Source: Coprinellus micaceus
Taxonomy: Eukaryota > Basidiomycota > Agaricomycetes > Agaricales > Psathyrellaceae
NCBI GenBank assembly: GCA_951394405.1
Contig: OX596346.1
Span: 372,001-436,000 of the forward strand
Direction: 5' to 3'
Length of the DNA stretch: 64,000 nt
Shown piece after piece: positions 33,228 through 44,605 of this stretch (the stretch's first letter is position 1; the number at the start of each line of letters is the position of its first letter). The notes below the pieces were generated by a model that saw only the letters and a list, made by a program, of their open reading frames with translations, had not been told where the DNA came from and made no database searches. A program made the translations under genes and the position numbers.

Positions 33228-35120
33228 TCAGGCATTGTTACTCCCCGCTTCTGCCTCACGCCCCTCGGACCCCTCACCCACAGCCGCTCGATGACGCAGG
33301 TCAGAAGGCTCCGGTGTCATCTCGAAGGAGTCGAAATCACCTTCGAGGTCGTCCTCTGATCCAGGTGTCGGAGGTGCGAAGAGGAGCTTAGACGCGACGG
33401 GCTCCGAGCCCATGTAGTCGACTCTTCGCATGTTGAGGAGGAGACGTTGGGCTAGGAGTGGTATTATAACCCTGTTTGTGCTATGGCAAAGGCTCAGAAA
33501 ATGATGGGGTAAAAATAGTGACCGACGCACGCGTCCAAAAGGCTAAACCCCAAGCTCAGTCAAAATTGTGGTCCCCATGTGACAATCTGGAGTACTCACA
33601 TAATCAGTGGGCTACCCATCATCTCTGAGATCTGCATTGAACGTCAATGTACAACCTAATTCATGGTGTCCACTGCAACATACCAACATGACTGTAGGAG
33701 TCCAAATGATGGCGGTGGCCATCCTGAGGGCTATTTGTGGCGTGTTGGGAATTGTGAATAACATGGAACATACGAGGATGCTGACATGACCAACCTAACA
33801 GGGATAGGTAGTGGACACCCCCATCCCGACGGATGATCTGTACCAAGCGGCCATTCTGACCCTTGTAACGATAAACCAGGGTGACTGCGCCCACCAGAGC
33901 TAGAACTATGCCCAATGTCAATTCTCTACTGGCCATGCCCAGGGGGGTGCGACGCACAGGTAGTTGCTACAAGGTTCACATATGAACGAATGTCGCTGCC
34001 AAGGTAAAGGATGGTCTGTGACAAGTTCTTGCCTGAGGGATAGTAGCAAGGGTAGCCCAATTCAGCGAGCAGGGGGGAAGCTGGTTCCGCTAAGCAAAAG
34101 AATGTGTGTGAGTCCCGTACCGCCATGATTGGCCTCCGTTGATTACTGACCTGGATATTGGATAAAGGATATTATATTCATGATCGCATTGGCACAAGGA
34201 ATGCCCTGCGTCATACAGAAGGTCAGAGTGGTGCTGTAAATAAAACGGCTGTTTAGGGGCCGACTCACGCAGGAAAGAATGACTGTCGCAAAGAGGTACA
34301 GTGGTTTTAACTGAAGGAGGGCGCCAAGACATAGCGCCAATGAAACTATGATTCGAGTTTCAAGTGTTCCCTGACAGGAGGATTGCGGTTTCAGACTCAC
34401 AATCGGATGCAAGAGCTGTACTGTAGAGGAACGCTGTTCCAAGGGTTATCAACGCTCACTCTCTTGGGCCTTGAAACAGGTAATAACGCACTATTGGAGA
34501 CAACGATAATCGCCTTGCAAGCCTGCGAAATCCAAGGTGAGATCACTGGGTGTAGGCTGCGCAGCACGGTCAGGGAGCTCACATTAGGGGATATGGAGAA
34601 GTGGTTTCTGTAGTCTCCTTGGTAAGGAGTGTCGAGCCATCAGGAGAGGTAGCCCAATCACCTCATATATTGTTTCTGACTCACTGATGTGATGCAGGGC
34701 AATGTAGACCACCAGCCCATATCGAATGATTGTGTAGAGCATCTTGCCTCGATTCCACATTTGAGGCACAACAATGGAAACCTGGTGAGGGAAATGTCAA
34801 AAAGCGGGACTTCCAGAGTCGGGGGTGTACCTACCTCTTCAGCTATAGTCGTTAAAGCATAATATACCTTCGGTGGTCTCAATTCAGACAGTTATCCACA
34901 AAGATACCCATGGTAACTCACGTAGAGTGAGAAGAAGAAAGCTATTCACAGGTCAGCTTTCGCATACAGCTTGCCCATCGGTACGCACTAGCAATGTACT
35001 GCTGTCGGTCATCAAAAAGCGTTCTACGCGACCACAAAGGGAGTCTATGCGTACCTCTTGCATCCTCCACATTGTGAGCGCGTCTGCGAGGGCTTGGACT
35101 TGCTCCGCTGACATCGCCAT
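33228..35120 (-). CDS. DUF6533-like multispanning membrane protein, copy C (intact, 15 exons)
   Basis: Exons (right to left): 35055-35120, 34989-34998, 34922-34941, 34835-34867, 34685-34781, 34583-34617, 34492-34522, 34401-34415, 34269-34345, 34151-34205, 33958-34089, 33795-33905, 33684-33730, 33600-33622, 33228-33480. They sum to 1,005 nt, giving 334 aa, and all introns are GT-AG. An alternative start lies two codons in, at 35,114. Motifs: WRMQEYIA at the exon 1-2 joint, VYYALTTIAEE, MWNRGKMLYTIIRYG, a long hydrophobic stretch in exon 9, the ELGYPCYYPSG loop, RYKGQNGRLVQIIRRDGG as a basic loop, and an acidic C-tail (GSEDDLEGDFDSFEM). Exon 8 is 15 nt here against 9 nt in A. A multispanning membrane protein; substrate and role unknown. 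It is the cleanest copy for defining the family. Confidence 0.85.
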
Positions 35121-35204
35121 CTTCCGTTGTGTACTCGAAGGTGGTCGGGTGTTATCAAACAAGAATTGTGGGCCAAGGCGGAGGTGGTGTCTATGAGACA
35201 GAAA

Positions 35205-35222
35205 CACGGCTTATAATACCCA
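35205..35222 (-). promoter_or_regulatory. Candidate TATA box of gene C
   Basis: On the gene strand the sequence reads GGGTATTATAAGCCG, about 90 bp upstream of the ATG. A TTATAAG or TATAAAG core sits about 75-110 bp upstream in copies A, B, D and F as well. In copy E it reads GTTAAAAGG. Conservation among diverged copies supports a core promoter role. Confidence 0.5.
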
Positions 35223-37436
35223 CCATAAGCGCCCGAGGTACCCCGGGCCCTCATTTCGCAAGGGATATGAATTCCCCGAGCTCCAATGGATGATGATCCT
35301 CCGGCAATAGTCAGGCGCTGGCTGATTTGCTCAGTGCTCGTCGAGTGCGGTAGGCGCTCGACTAAATATGGCGTCGATTGCATGGAGTGGAACTGTTAAC
35401 GGAACAACATTATCTCTCCAGTCCCCAAGGGGGTGGTGGGACCAGGAACCACCGAGTCACAAACAAGTTCGATGACTTCCCTTGGGCATCCCATTGATAT
35501 GCGAAGCGTGCTCAGCGGTTCTTGCCATCAAGGAACCCAGGGTAGTAGGCGCCCGGCCGGACAGTGTTCCCACTGAAGACCACATCGCTCCATCCTGCAA
35601 AACGACCGTAGCATTCAACACAAATACGTAGATGACTCAGAGGAAACGCGAGATTGTTCACAGACCAACATGATCTGTCAAGCTATTCCGAAGGGAGTAC
35701 AGCCATCCCATCAGCGTATCCTAGTACGAGCCCATACTCATCTTTGGCGATGATGTGACAAGCGAACCCGGGTTTAATTGCAGGATGGAAGACAAAAACG
35801 GTCGCCAGAAAGCCAACCGCTACGCGTAAAGGTCGACAGATCCCGAAACCTAGTGGTCAACGCACCTTAAGGTCCTCCAAATGCCATCCCGGGGTGGGTA
35901 GTACAGTGCAGAATGAACCCAGAAATCTGAGAAGCGTCGACGAGCACTAGCTGTACCCTGCCTTGTAGATTATCTCTTCGTACCCCTGAGCTTCGATGTC
36001 TTCTGATTCCGTTGTCACGCAAATATGGTTCTCTACTCTGGGGCGGGACCAGGGTGCGAGCGAACAGGAACTTAAATACATAGTCTTCAGAGCGGCCCGC
36101 ATCACAATAGCTCAAATGTGCGCAGTGCACGGAATCATCTGAAGTTGGCGCTTCAATTGGGCTGAACGCGATCTTCGAAGGCGGCTACTCCAGGTTCCAG
36201 AATCCTACGAACATGATGGAAGTCCCTCGGTCGACCCCGGATGCAAAATACCGAGAGCTCGTGGGAGGAACTGCATGACAATGCCCGGAGACCAGGAAGA
36301 TCTTGCGTCATTCAAAAAGACGCGCCGATCGCAGCGAAGAGATTCACAGGGGAGGAGATCAAAGAATGAATGAAAATGAAAGAAATGGGGTAAGGACCAA
36401 GAGTCGCAGTCAGTCGTGAATGCGCACCGAGGACGGGGGGGTATTGCTGAAGATAAGAATCATTGCTCGAAGGTAAGAGGGGCGCATAACCACCTCCAAA
36501 TTTCGAGGACCAGCGATTCGGCTCAGAGATCAGGCCGAACACTAAACAAGGCAACCTGACGAGACATTGGGTTCGCGCCGGACCTCGAACCCGCCTACCC
36601 GACTGACTTCGAGCTCGAGGTGGGGTTCCGATTTCTATACAACATGCGCGGCGTCACACCTCGCTGGGTTATCTCGTAGAAGGTGGAAGAGGAGGATATG
36701 ACGGGGGTGAGAACCGAAATAGCGCAAGCCACGAAGGCAAGCGCGGCGCACGAGAATGCCACAAGCCTTCCACACATGCGTATACCGCAGAGCCCTAGCC
36801 GATGTTTCGTGTTCGCGTGGAATAGCGACGGGTGTAGGGAGGAGGGTGTGGAACGCCGGGCGTCCGATTGAATCCTGCGGACGGGTGCAGGCGGAGAATG
36901 TCGCGCGTACGATTCCTTAGTGCAAACCTGAGCAAGTGGATGGGCTGCTCCGTCGTTCTTCCCCCAACTCGTCCCTGAAAACCCAACTGGTATCCCCTCG
37001 ACGCATTACTTCGGGTACCGCCGACGCAGAACTCGACGCACGACGGAGAAGTGAGGTGAAGGAAAGGCAATGACAAGCCCGCCGTAGTCGGCGCAGACCC
37101 ACAGCGCGAGCCGGGTCCAAGACGAATACCAGCCCACGCGAGGCGAACTGAGAGTGCATGGGCGAGAGACAGATTAAACTCACACGTACCCAGGAGCCAA
37201 ATAGCCCAGGCCAGGACACCGACCGAAGGCCGAACGAACAGAACACGAACGCAAACAAACATATATTGCTCCGTACCAATACACTTTCTTCGATTTCCTA
37301 CTTCTTCATACGCTCCGATTTCACTTCATTTAACCCTCAAACCCTATCCCATTCGCATCTCGCATCAGCTCTCCCAGTTGAACGCTCGTAGACGAAGGAG
37401 GACAACTCACCTCGCCAGCGTGAGACAGGGGGCCGC
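35223..37436. repeat. Upstream spacer of gene C with third-gene relic
   Basis: Relics of the unrecognised third gene lie at about 35,860-36,130 on the minus strand (GIRRHRSSGVRR and neighbours). The stretch 36,290-36,480 repeats window positions 190-360. The stretch 37,275-37,340 is the SOD 3' flank block. The frames are not conserved between copies, so I annotate no gene. Confidence 0.45.
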
Positions 37437-38718
37437 TTAGAGCTTGGAAGCACCGCTGGCCTCGACGTAACGAGCCTCGGCCTCCTCGTAGTTGATGACG
37501 TTCCAGATGGCGGTGAGGTACTGTGGTCGAACAGGGTGAATGAGCATATTGTTCGTAAACGGGAGTCGTCGAGAATAATAACGATGCAGAACCAAGGAAC
37601 GAGTAATGGGGAACGTGAAAGCGGATGTCGAAGGACGAACGAAAGGTAGTCGAAGGAAAGGTGAAAGAATGGGTGGAACGCGATCGAGGAGGCGCAGAAG
37701 TGAGATAACGCAACCGAAAATGATTGGCGGAAGTGAGAATAGATGGAAGCGTCGAGAACGGGGAAATAGTGGGGTAAAGCGAAGTAGGAGTGGAGGGTGG
37801 CATCGGAGGCGCGGGGTGTAGCACGCGAAGAACGGCAGCGCTTGTCTTTCATGGAAGGCGATCCCGGGAAGTCGAGCGGGGAAGAAACCAAACTGAAAAC
37901 GAGAGAGAAGCGAATACTCACGTCGGCCTTGACGTTGAGGTACTGGAGGTAGAAGGCGTGCTCCCAGATGTCGACGCCGATGATGGGGACGAGGCTGAGG
38001 AGGGGGTCCTGGTTGGCGGTGGTAGCGATCTCGAGGCGCTTGGTTTGGGTGTTGTAGCCCTATTGAACGCATCAGCACGGGGTCTCATGACGTATCTCGT
38101 CCGTTTTCCAATAGTCCAGATCCACGAAGGAAAGGAACAGAAAGGTGACGGAGGGAAGGTGAGCGAATAAACGAACGTACGAGCCATCCCCATCCAGACC
38201 CCTGAATCCCAAGGGTCGCGGTGTTGAACTCCTTCTTGAGGTTATCGAGCGACCCAAAGGCGGAATCGACAGCCTGCTTGAGAGGGCCGTCCTTGAGGAC
38301 ACCGCCAGTGCCCTTGTTGACGGCAGCGGAGGGGGCAAGGTTCTTCCAGAAGAGGGAGTGGTTGATGTGGCCTGCGAGGCGTCAGCCGAGCAGGTCCATC
38401 ATCCACGGGGTCGAGCATCAGGTGTGGGTTGGGTGGGGAGGATGAGACAGGGGGTGACACATAGATCAAAGTGTAGATTAGATACCGATCTCACACAGAT
38501 CGAACCGCGCACGCACCTCCTCCGTTGAACTTCAACGCCGCCTGGAGCGCGATCCTCTCCTTGGGGGTGGTGGCCTTTGCGTAGGCGCCCTCAGCGGCGT
38601 TGAGAGCGTTGACGTAGGTCTGGTGGTGCTTGGTGTGGTGCAGGGTCATGATCTGCTGGTTGATGTAGGGCTCGAGGGCGTCGTAGCCGTAGGGAAGGGG
38701 CGGGAGGGTGTTGGACAT
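37437..38718 (-). CDS. SOD2: Mn-superoxide dismutase, the only intact copy (4 exons)
   Basis: Exons 38517-38718, 38181-38371, 37922-38059 and 37437-37520 give 204 aa with GT-AG introns and no internal stop. The enzyme converts superoxide to hydrogen peroxide and oxygen. The four metal ligands are present: His27 (in MTLHHTKHH), His72 (in [11 protein letters not shown]), Asp161 and His165 (in [11 protein letters not shown]). His31 and Tyr35 of the active-site shell are also there. Gln148 (TTANQDPL) and Gly68 point to manganese rather than iron. The protein begins directly with [17 protein letters not shown], so no mitochondrial presequence is seen and a cytosolic location is likely, as in several fungal MnSODs. 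Six decayed relatives lie in the same array. Upstream sequence differs from that of the pseudogenes. Confidence 0.95.
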
Positions 38719-38825
38719 TTTGTTTACTTGGTGTGTGTTGTCAGTTGCGAGTGAGGGTGTGAATGAGGAGAGAGATGAAGGGAGAGGAGAAGGAGAGAAG
38801 AGAGATGACGCGTGTGATTAGGCGA

Positions 38826-38832
38826 TGACTAA
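38826..38832. promoter_or_regulatory. Yap1-like TGACTAA element upstream of the intact MnSOD
   Basis: TGACTAA in the context GGCGATGACTAAGACC, about 110 bp upstream of the SOD start. It aligns loosely with GGACGATGACTCAG upstream of SOD copy 7. TGACTAA/TTAGTCA is a known Yap1 recognition form. The match is only 7 bases, so chance cannot be excluded. Confidence 0.3.
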
Positions 38833-39404
38833 GACCGATGGCGAACGCGCTGATGTCATCCGCGTGCGGGTCACGGGCGGGCGGCTACGCAATTCCGGCT
38901 GACATGGCTTCTTTCCTTTTTCTTTTTCTCGTCCCTTTTTCTTTTGCTTACGACCACTCCCTCAGCCATCCTCTCCCTCAGCTCCCCTTTCCTCCTCGCT
39001 CTCAATATCGTCCCGCAACACCACACCCACTTACCCAACATACCACTCACGCCGATGAACGTGCACGGCGGAACCGACGACCCTCCGCCGACTCGCCCCG
39101 CTTACCTCTCAGGTCACGACCCCCCTCCAGGCTCCTGACTCAGTCTCCTTCCCTCTTCAGTCGGATCCTCCCACAACTACTCGGGCTACGCGTATCCCTC
39201 CTCAAACGGGCCCAAAAGTCGTGCGCTCTAAACCGCAGACCGCAGTTCCCGACGCACGGACGGGGTGTGTGTGTGCGCGGATGGACGGCCGAAAGGGCCC
39301 CTGGGTTGTTGACCCCACTCTGAAACGCCGTCGACCCGAGACTGTCTGTGTCTGTCTGTGTCTGGGTTCCCCTTCCCCTGTGTATTGTGTTTGTGTCTCG
39401 CCCG

Positions 39405-39980
39405 CTACGTCTCGGTCTCGTTCTCGATGAAACCTCAGGGTGCATTCAGTCCGACGGCGAAGTCTTACACGCAAGTCTCACTTCGCTCTCGCACCTCGGT
39501 GTACAGTCCTCTCCAGCGGTCGACTCTCTCCTTTCGAATCCACCTCTCAATCAGACCGTCGAGACCTACCGAAACTTCCCTTCCGCGTAGACACACTACC
39601 GCGACGATACCCGTCTACCTCCCTCACCCACCCTTCCCTCCCCTCTGGGCCTCGGTTCCCCCTTCTATTCGTGTCTCGCCTGATACGTCTCGGTCTCGTT
39701 CTCGATGAAACCCCCAAGGACGTATTCAGCCCGATGCCGAGGTCTTACATGCAAGTCTCACTTCGCGACTCCAGAATCTGCCTCGTCTCGGTGTACACGT
39801 CGACTCCCTGTATTCGGGCCTCCCTCCTAATTAGATCGCCGATACCTGACGAAACTTCCCTTCCGCGTAACACACGAACGCGACGATACTCGAATGCCTC
39901 CCCGGCTCGTCCATCCCTCCCCCCTCTCCCTTGTCTTCTTCCGTCAGATTCCCTCGTACGAATGCGCCGCCGTACCCGCC
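39405..39980 (+). repeat. Two tandem units of about 285 bp
   Basis: ACGTCTCGGTCTCGTTCTCG followed by ATGAAAC occurs near 39,407 and again near 39,692. The following ~280 bp (GTCTTACAyGCAAGTCTCAC, GAAACTTCCCTTCCGCGTA and the CGCGACGATAC run) also pair up. The units have diverged by substitutions and small indels. Confidence 0.75.
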
Positions 39981-41756
39981 ATGCTCTCCTCTCTTCTACC
40001 TTCTACTTGAGTCTTGGTATCTACTCCGACATCCCGCGTAACTCTCCCCTTGTCCCTGCTCCTCCCTCGTTGCCTTTGACCAGACCTCTCCTCGGGGTTA
40101 TACCGACCACTGCTTCCCACACTACTGGCGAACCGACGACGCTTTCCACCGTACACGTCAATACCCTCGCCAACCGCAAGTCAATACCCTCGAAGACCGC
40201 ACCTCAATCTCCGAGGACGGCACCAGCGCCTTCGCTGACTATCTACCCACTGGCGTTCACGTCTATTCTCTACGTTCTACTCTATACGTCTCTGCACTAG
40301 GTTCCCACCGCCTCTGGAACCTTTCTTGACTTCCGGTCTGTCACGCGGACACGACGTCCTCTTCCGTGACCCACACGCTCAGCTTCGGTTACGGTACAAT
40401 CTACTGCCCGTGGAGAGTCTTTCCACACGTCTGTGAGACTCCGGGACGTCGGGTTGTCGAGCGTACGAAGCGACGATGTCTAGAAGAACTCGTTCAGCCT
40501 CCTTTCCTCGGATCCTTGGGTTGACGTCGGCACTCTCATCCAAGCTTGGAACCCTCTCGAGCGTGGGGTTTGCGTGGGGGTCTGATACCCTTACCTACAC
40601 CTATACCCGTACCCACACCCATACCAGGGAAGGAAGGGGGGAAAGGGGGCAAGCGTGCACGCGACTTCGAACTCTCTCCCCTCTTCCCTACCTTGGTATT
40701 TAACCCTGGGTATAGAACCACTACCACCACAAAGCCGTTCTGCACGGTCTTTCTGAGCTGGGTTCGAATATGCCCTTCCGATTTCGATTTCGCTTTCTTG
40801 GTACTGAGTCGAGTCTTTCTTCCGTGGACTGAACCTCGGGAACCCAAATAGTTCGGAATACTCACTCGGAACGCACGCCCGGAACGCCATCTCGGAACAC
40901 TCACTAAGAACACACCAGGGACGACGTGGGCCTGGGGTTCGTCGAGGGTTCGGAGGAATGCGTGGGATGGGGATACTCTCAACTCGCAATGTGCCATGAA
41001 CCAAGTCGAGAGGACAGTCCACGACGGCCTTCGCCTAGGTCCTCCCCTCTCGCTGCGCCGCGGACGACTCGTTGTGTTCCGGAGTGCCAATCGGCGCCTA
41101 CTCGTCTATCTACGTCATCATCACGGACCCAGGTCGATCGAGCGTCTATAGCTAACCCGCGTTCCAATCGCGGGGAGAAGAGACGGTCTTCAGAAGTTAG
41201 ACGCCCCCAGTGCGGGGTCGTCACCCCCCGATCTCTGGTTCCCGCTTTTAGACGAGACGAGGCTTCGGGAAGGGATCTTGACCCCGATTCCCTGGTTCTC
41301 GATGGTCCCTGGGCCTGATCTAGCCTCTCGAAGGGGCTTCGGGAACTGATCTTGATCTCCGGTCCCCCGCCGACCGTGGATGTTGGGTGCGGGGCATGGA
41401 GGATTGAGCCTGCGGAAGCAAGAAATTTGATCCCGAGGAGAAGAGATGGGAAGAGAGGATGTGGGTCTGGGGCTCTCCCTCCCTCCCGATGTCGTGGTTA
41501 AGCGCTGGGGTTCGGTAGAGCCTTCGACAGTATGTACGATCTAGGGATACCACTCCTACCCACTATCTGCTAGTATCCATCTCTGGCTCGCCTTCGGTCC
41601 AGTTCCGAGCGGTTCGTCAGTTGTAAGGGACGCGTCCGTATTGTATCTTCGATCTCTCAGCGGGGACGGTCGACCTCGATCCTCCCCCCTTCCATGGTGT
41701 TCCGTTCAAACTGTCTCGAACAGGCCGAACTTCCTGGGGCTTAGGAATTCTCTGCC

Positions 41757-41940
41757 GGACGTCCAGGTTCGCGTCGCTTCGCAGACCGTTCCTGTTCCCG
41801 TTCCCGTTCCCGTTTGTCGGTTGGGCTTTGGGTGTTGGGGTTATGGGGACGTCCTGGACATCCATGTCCGCGTCGCTTCGTCGACACCTTTCCCAGTCGT
41901 CGGTTGGGGTTTGGGCGTTGGGTTTATGGGGAAGTTCAGT
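41757..41940 (+). repeat. Tandem duplication of about 110 bp with GTT/CCC-rich core
   Basis: GTCCAGGTTCGCGTCGCTTCG near 41,760 pairs with ATGTCCGCGTCGCTTCG near 41,864. GGTTGGGCTTTGGGTGTTGG with GTTATGGGGA near 41,820 pairs with GGTTGGGGTTTGGGCGTTGG near 41,902. A short (CCCGTT)n run lies at about 41,788-41,814. Confidence 0.65.
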
Positions 41941-42636
41941 CGAGTTTCATAAGATGTTCCATCGTTTTCGCCCTTGTTCGCCGCCGACGCTTGCCTACTT
42001 GGTCTTGGGGACTTCTGTCTGAGTTGAGGGGCGTTTCTGTCGGGGTCGAGGGGCACTTTTGGTTGTGTGCGTGGAGGTGAAAGGGCCGATGCAGGTCTGT
42101 GAACTGGAACGGGTGGGTCGAATGGGCGATCGCGGACGCTAACGGGTAGTGCCTTGGACATGGACGAGTGTTTGAATGATTTGGAGCTCCCGAATCGCAC
42201 GGATATCTTTGTGGGGATACCTCATGCGCCTTGAATCCACAGGTCGCTTGTTTCCACGCCAAGTGGAATACAAACCAAAAGTTCTCTCCATGGAGGACAA
42301 CTGCCTGTGATTACCTGCAGTTTGGGCTTCTGCAATCGCCGCTCTTATCCGGGCTTCGAGAGGTTGCCAGTGACTGGATGGGATGTACAGTGGAGAGCGT
42401 TTGAGAATTGCTTGCCTTGGGTGGTTTGGAGATTTCGTCTGCGTTCCGCCTATCCACCGGGGAGAATGCAGCTGATTACTCGGGTTGGTTTCCGACTACT
42501 CACGAGATCTACGAATATGAAATTGGGCGCGCAAAATCGGTCCTCGAGGTTTATATCCTTATTCTAAGTGGATCGACTTGCCACATCGAGTGGCAGGATC
42601 AGGTGGGTACACCTAAACACGATAGTATGCACCACA

Positions 42637-44605
42637 TCAGACGCTCTTCCCAGCCTCCACCGCGACCCTCCCTTTTTCCTTCCCCCCACTCCCCCCTTCG
42701 TGGCTCTCGCCCCCCGCTCCCTGAGCCTCTGCCATCTCGAAGGTCGATTGTTCGTGCAGAGTACCGTCTTCGACTGAGAACCCAACGTCGTTTTCGTCCT
42801 CCGTTGACCCCGGAATGGTTTTGGCGAAGAGGAGCTTGGAGACGAAGGGCTCCGTGCCCACATAATCGACTTTGCGCATGTTGAGGAGGAGCCGCTGCGC
42901 GAGGATCGTTATGACGACTTCGTTTGCGCTGGGGAGAGGTTTTAGCGCCAACATATGCTGGGGGTAGAAACGCTTATACGCACCGGTTGGCCACCCTGGG
43001 TTCACGGTCAGTGTTTCGATTAGCAGTTCGACGAGGTGAGATAGAGGGAGACTACACACATGTTTATGGCGCTACCCTCCAGCGAGGCGCCCTATATTTC
43101 GTGTGTGGTTAGGGGGACGTGTGGAGAGGTTTCGGTGGCGACGTACGGTGGCGACTGTGGGTGTGTATATAATCGCGAGGACCAATCTTATCCCTGCCTC
43201 GACGTCAGTCGGCTTACAGGGGGGAGGATGGTCTCACAACCGACCTATGAGAGACAAGTAGTCGATTCCACCATCCCGGCGTAGAACCTGCATGAGCCGA
43301 CTATTGTGGCCCTTATAGCGCACGAAAAGCGCGAATATGCCCAATAGTGCTAGGACTATTCTCCATTCACGTCAGCTTCCCTCTCTATCCCTTTGACGAA
43401 AGTGGAAGTTGGGGAATGGGGATGACGTACGGATAGTCGCAACGAGTTCAGTGTACGCCCGAATGTCCCTACGGTCGTACATGATAGTCTTATCGGAGAA
43501 CGAGCTGAAGGAAACGAGGTAGCAGGGGTACCCGAGTTCGACGTCGAGGCCGGAGACTGGTTCGGCTATAATAATATGAACGGAGGTGGTTATGCTAGTA
43601 TGAGAGCCCCGATGTACTGGGCGAGGAGTGGAAAGGCGTACGTGGGTATTGGATGCCGCCGACTAGGTTCAGGATTGCGGAGGCTACGGGGATGGCCTGG
43701 ACGGTGGTGAGAAGGGGATGTCGAAATGGTGCAATGCGGTACGTACCAAGGACAGTCCGAGGATTGCGATCGAAAGGATGACTCCCACTTGGAGGAGTGC
43801 GCTGAGGCACAGGCCCAGTGCCACTATGATTGTATGATTAGGGGTGTTGAGGAGAGTGGTGAAAGGCGCAGAGTGCTCACCGTCGCATGTGAGGAAGACG
43901 CTTCGACGCGCGACTGTGTCAAGTGCCGTGAGTAAATGTTAGGTGGAGGGGTGAAGTGCCCACTTGTGTAGATGATGAACATGGCTTTGCAGTCCTATAT
44001 GATGTGGTCAGCCCAGGGACAGGTGTCTTTGATGCGAGAGCCAGGCCTTGTGCTCACATTTGGGCTAATCACGAAATAGGTCCTATAATCGCCTTTTGTA
44101 GGGAACGGTGAGGGGCTCCATGAGCAAAGAAAAGAAAATGGGAAAAAGTCTATGCTCACGAGCGAAACGCATAGCGATGTAGAGGAGGAGTCCGTATCGC
44201 ATGATCATGTACATCAGCTTTCCGCGGTTCCATCTTTGCGGTAGGATGATGGAAACCTGTCGCCAGGTGAGGCTCCCGGCATGAGATGGGGGGAAAGGGA
44301 GTGGCTGACCTCCTTGTCCATAGTCGTGAGGACGTAGTACACCTGAGGCGGCCGCGGGGGGTTAGGCCACTGCGGTACTCGTACGTGAAGAGACCACGAC
44401 TCACATAAAATACGAAGAAGGATACTGGAACGAAAGTCAAGTCCGAGAAATTACGGAGTACGAGGAAATGTGCTCACTCTCGGTGTACTGCGAGGCTCAT
44501 CGTGAGTTCTCAAAGCAACCACGAACGATAGAGGACCCGGCTCACCTCTTGCAATCGCCAATTCGCAACATCCTTCGCGAGGGCTTCCGCCTTTGATAAT
44601 GACAT
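42637..44605 (-). CDS. DUF6533-like multispanning membrane protein, divergent paralogue D (intact, 15 exons)
   Basis: Exons (right to left): 44546-44605, 44478-44487, 44405-44424, 44310-44342, 44160-44256, 44058-44092, 43964-43994, 43881-43913, 43747-43823, 43642-43696, 43431-43565, 43245-43355, 43147-43193, 43060-43091, 42637-42928. They sum to 1,068 nt, giving 355 aa, with no stop and GT-AG introns throughout. It has the same exon order and phases as A and C. The sequence is clearly diverged (MSLSKAEALAKDVANW at the start, VYYVLTTMDKE, QRWNRGKLMYMIMRYG). Exon 8 is 33 nt instead of 9-15, exon 14 is 32 nt instead of 23, and the C-tail is a different Gly/Glu-rich sequence. A TATAAAG lies about 107 bp upstream of the ATG. 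D is probably the oldest paralogue in the array and is constrained. Confidence 0.8.

Larger units (their letters stand above)
38719..42636. other. Unique stretch between the SOD gene and gene D
   Basis: This stretch does not match the spacers of the other units. It is GC-rich and pyrimidine-rich on the plus strand. The longest open frame (39,440-40,300) is low-complexity Ser/Pro/Arg and crosses a tandem duplication, so I do not call it a gene. Tandem duplications at 39,405-39,980 and 41,757-41,940 and short CCCGTT and ACCCAT-like runs (near 40,600 and 41,790) are present. Confidence 0.4.

Noticed and set aside
39440..40300. 286-codon open frame rich in Ser, Pro and Arg
   Set aside because: It crosses a tandem duplication, has no recognisable domain, and its composition mirrors the pyrimidine-rich DNA. 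Nothing indicates selection for this frame.
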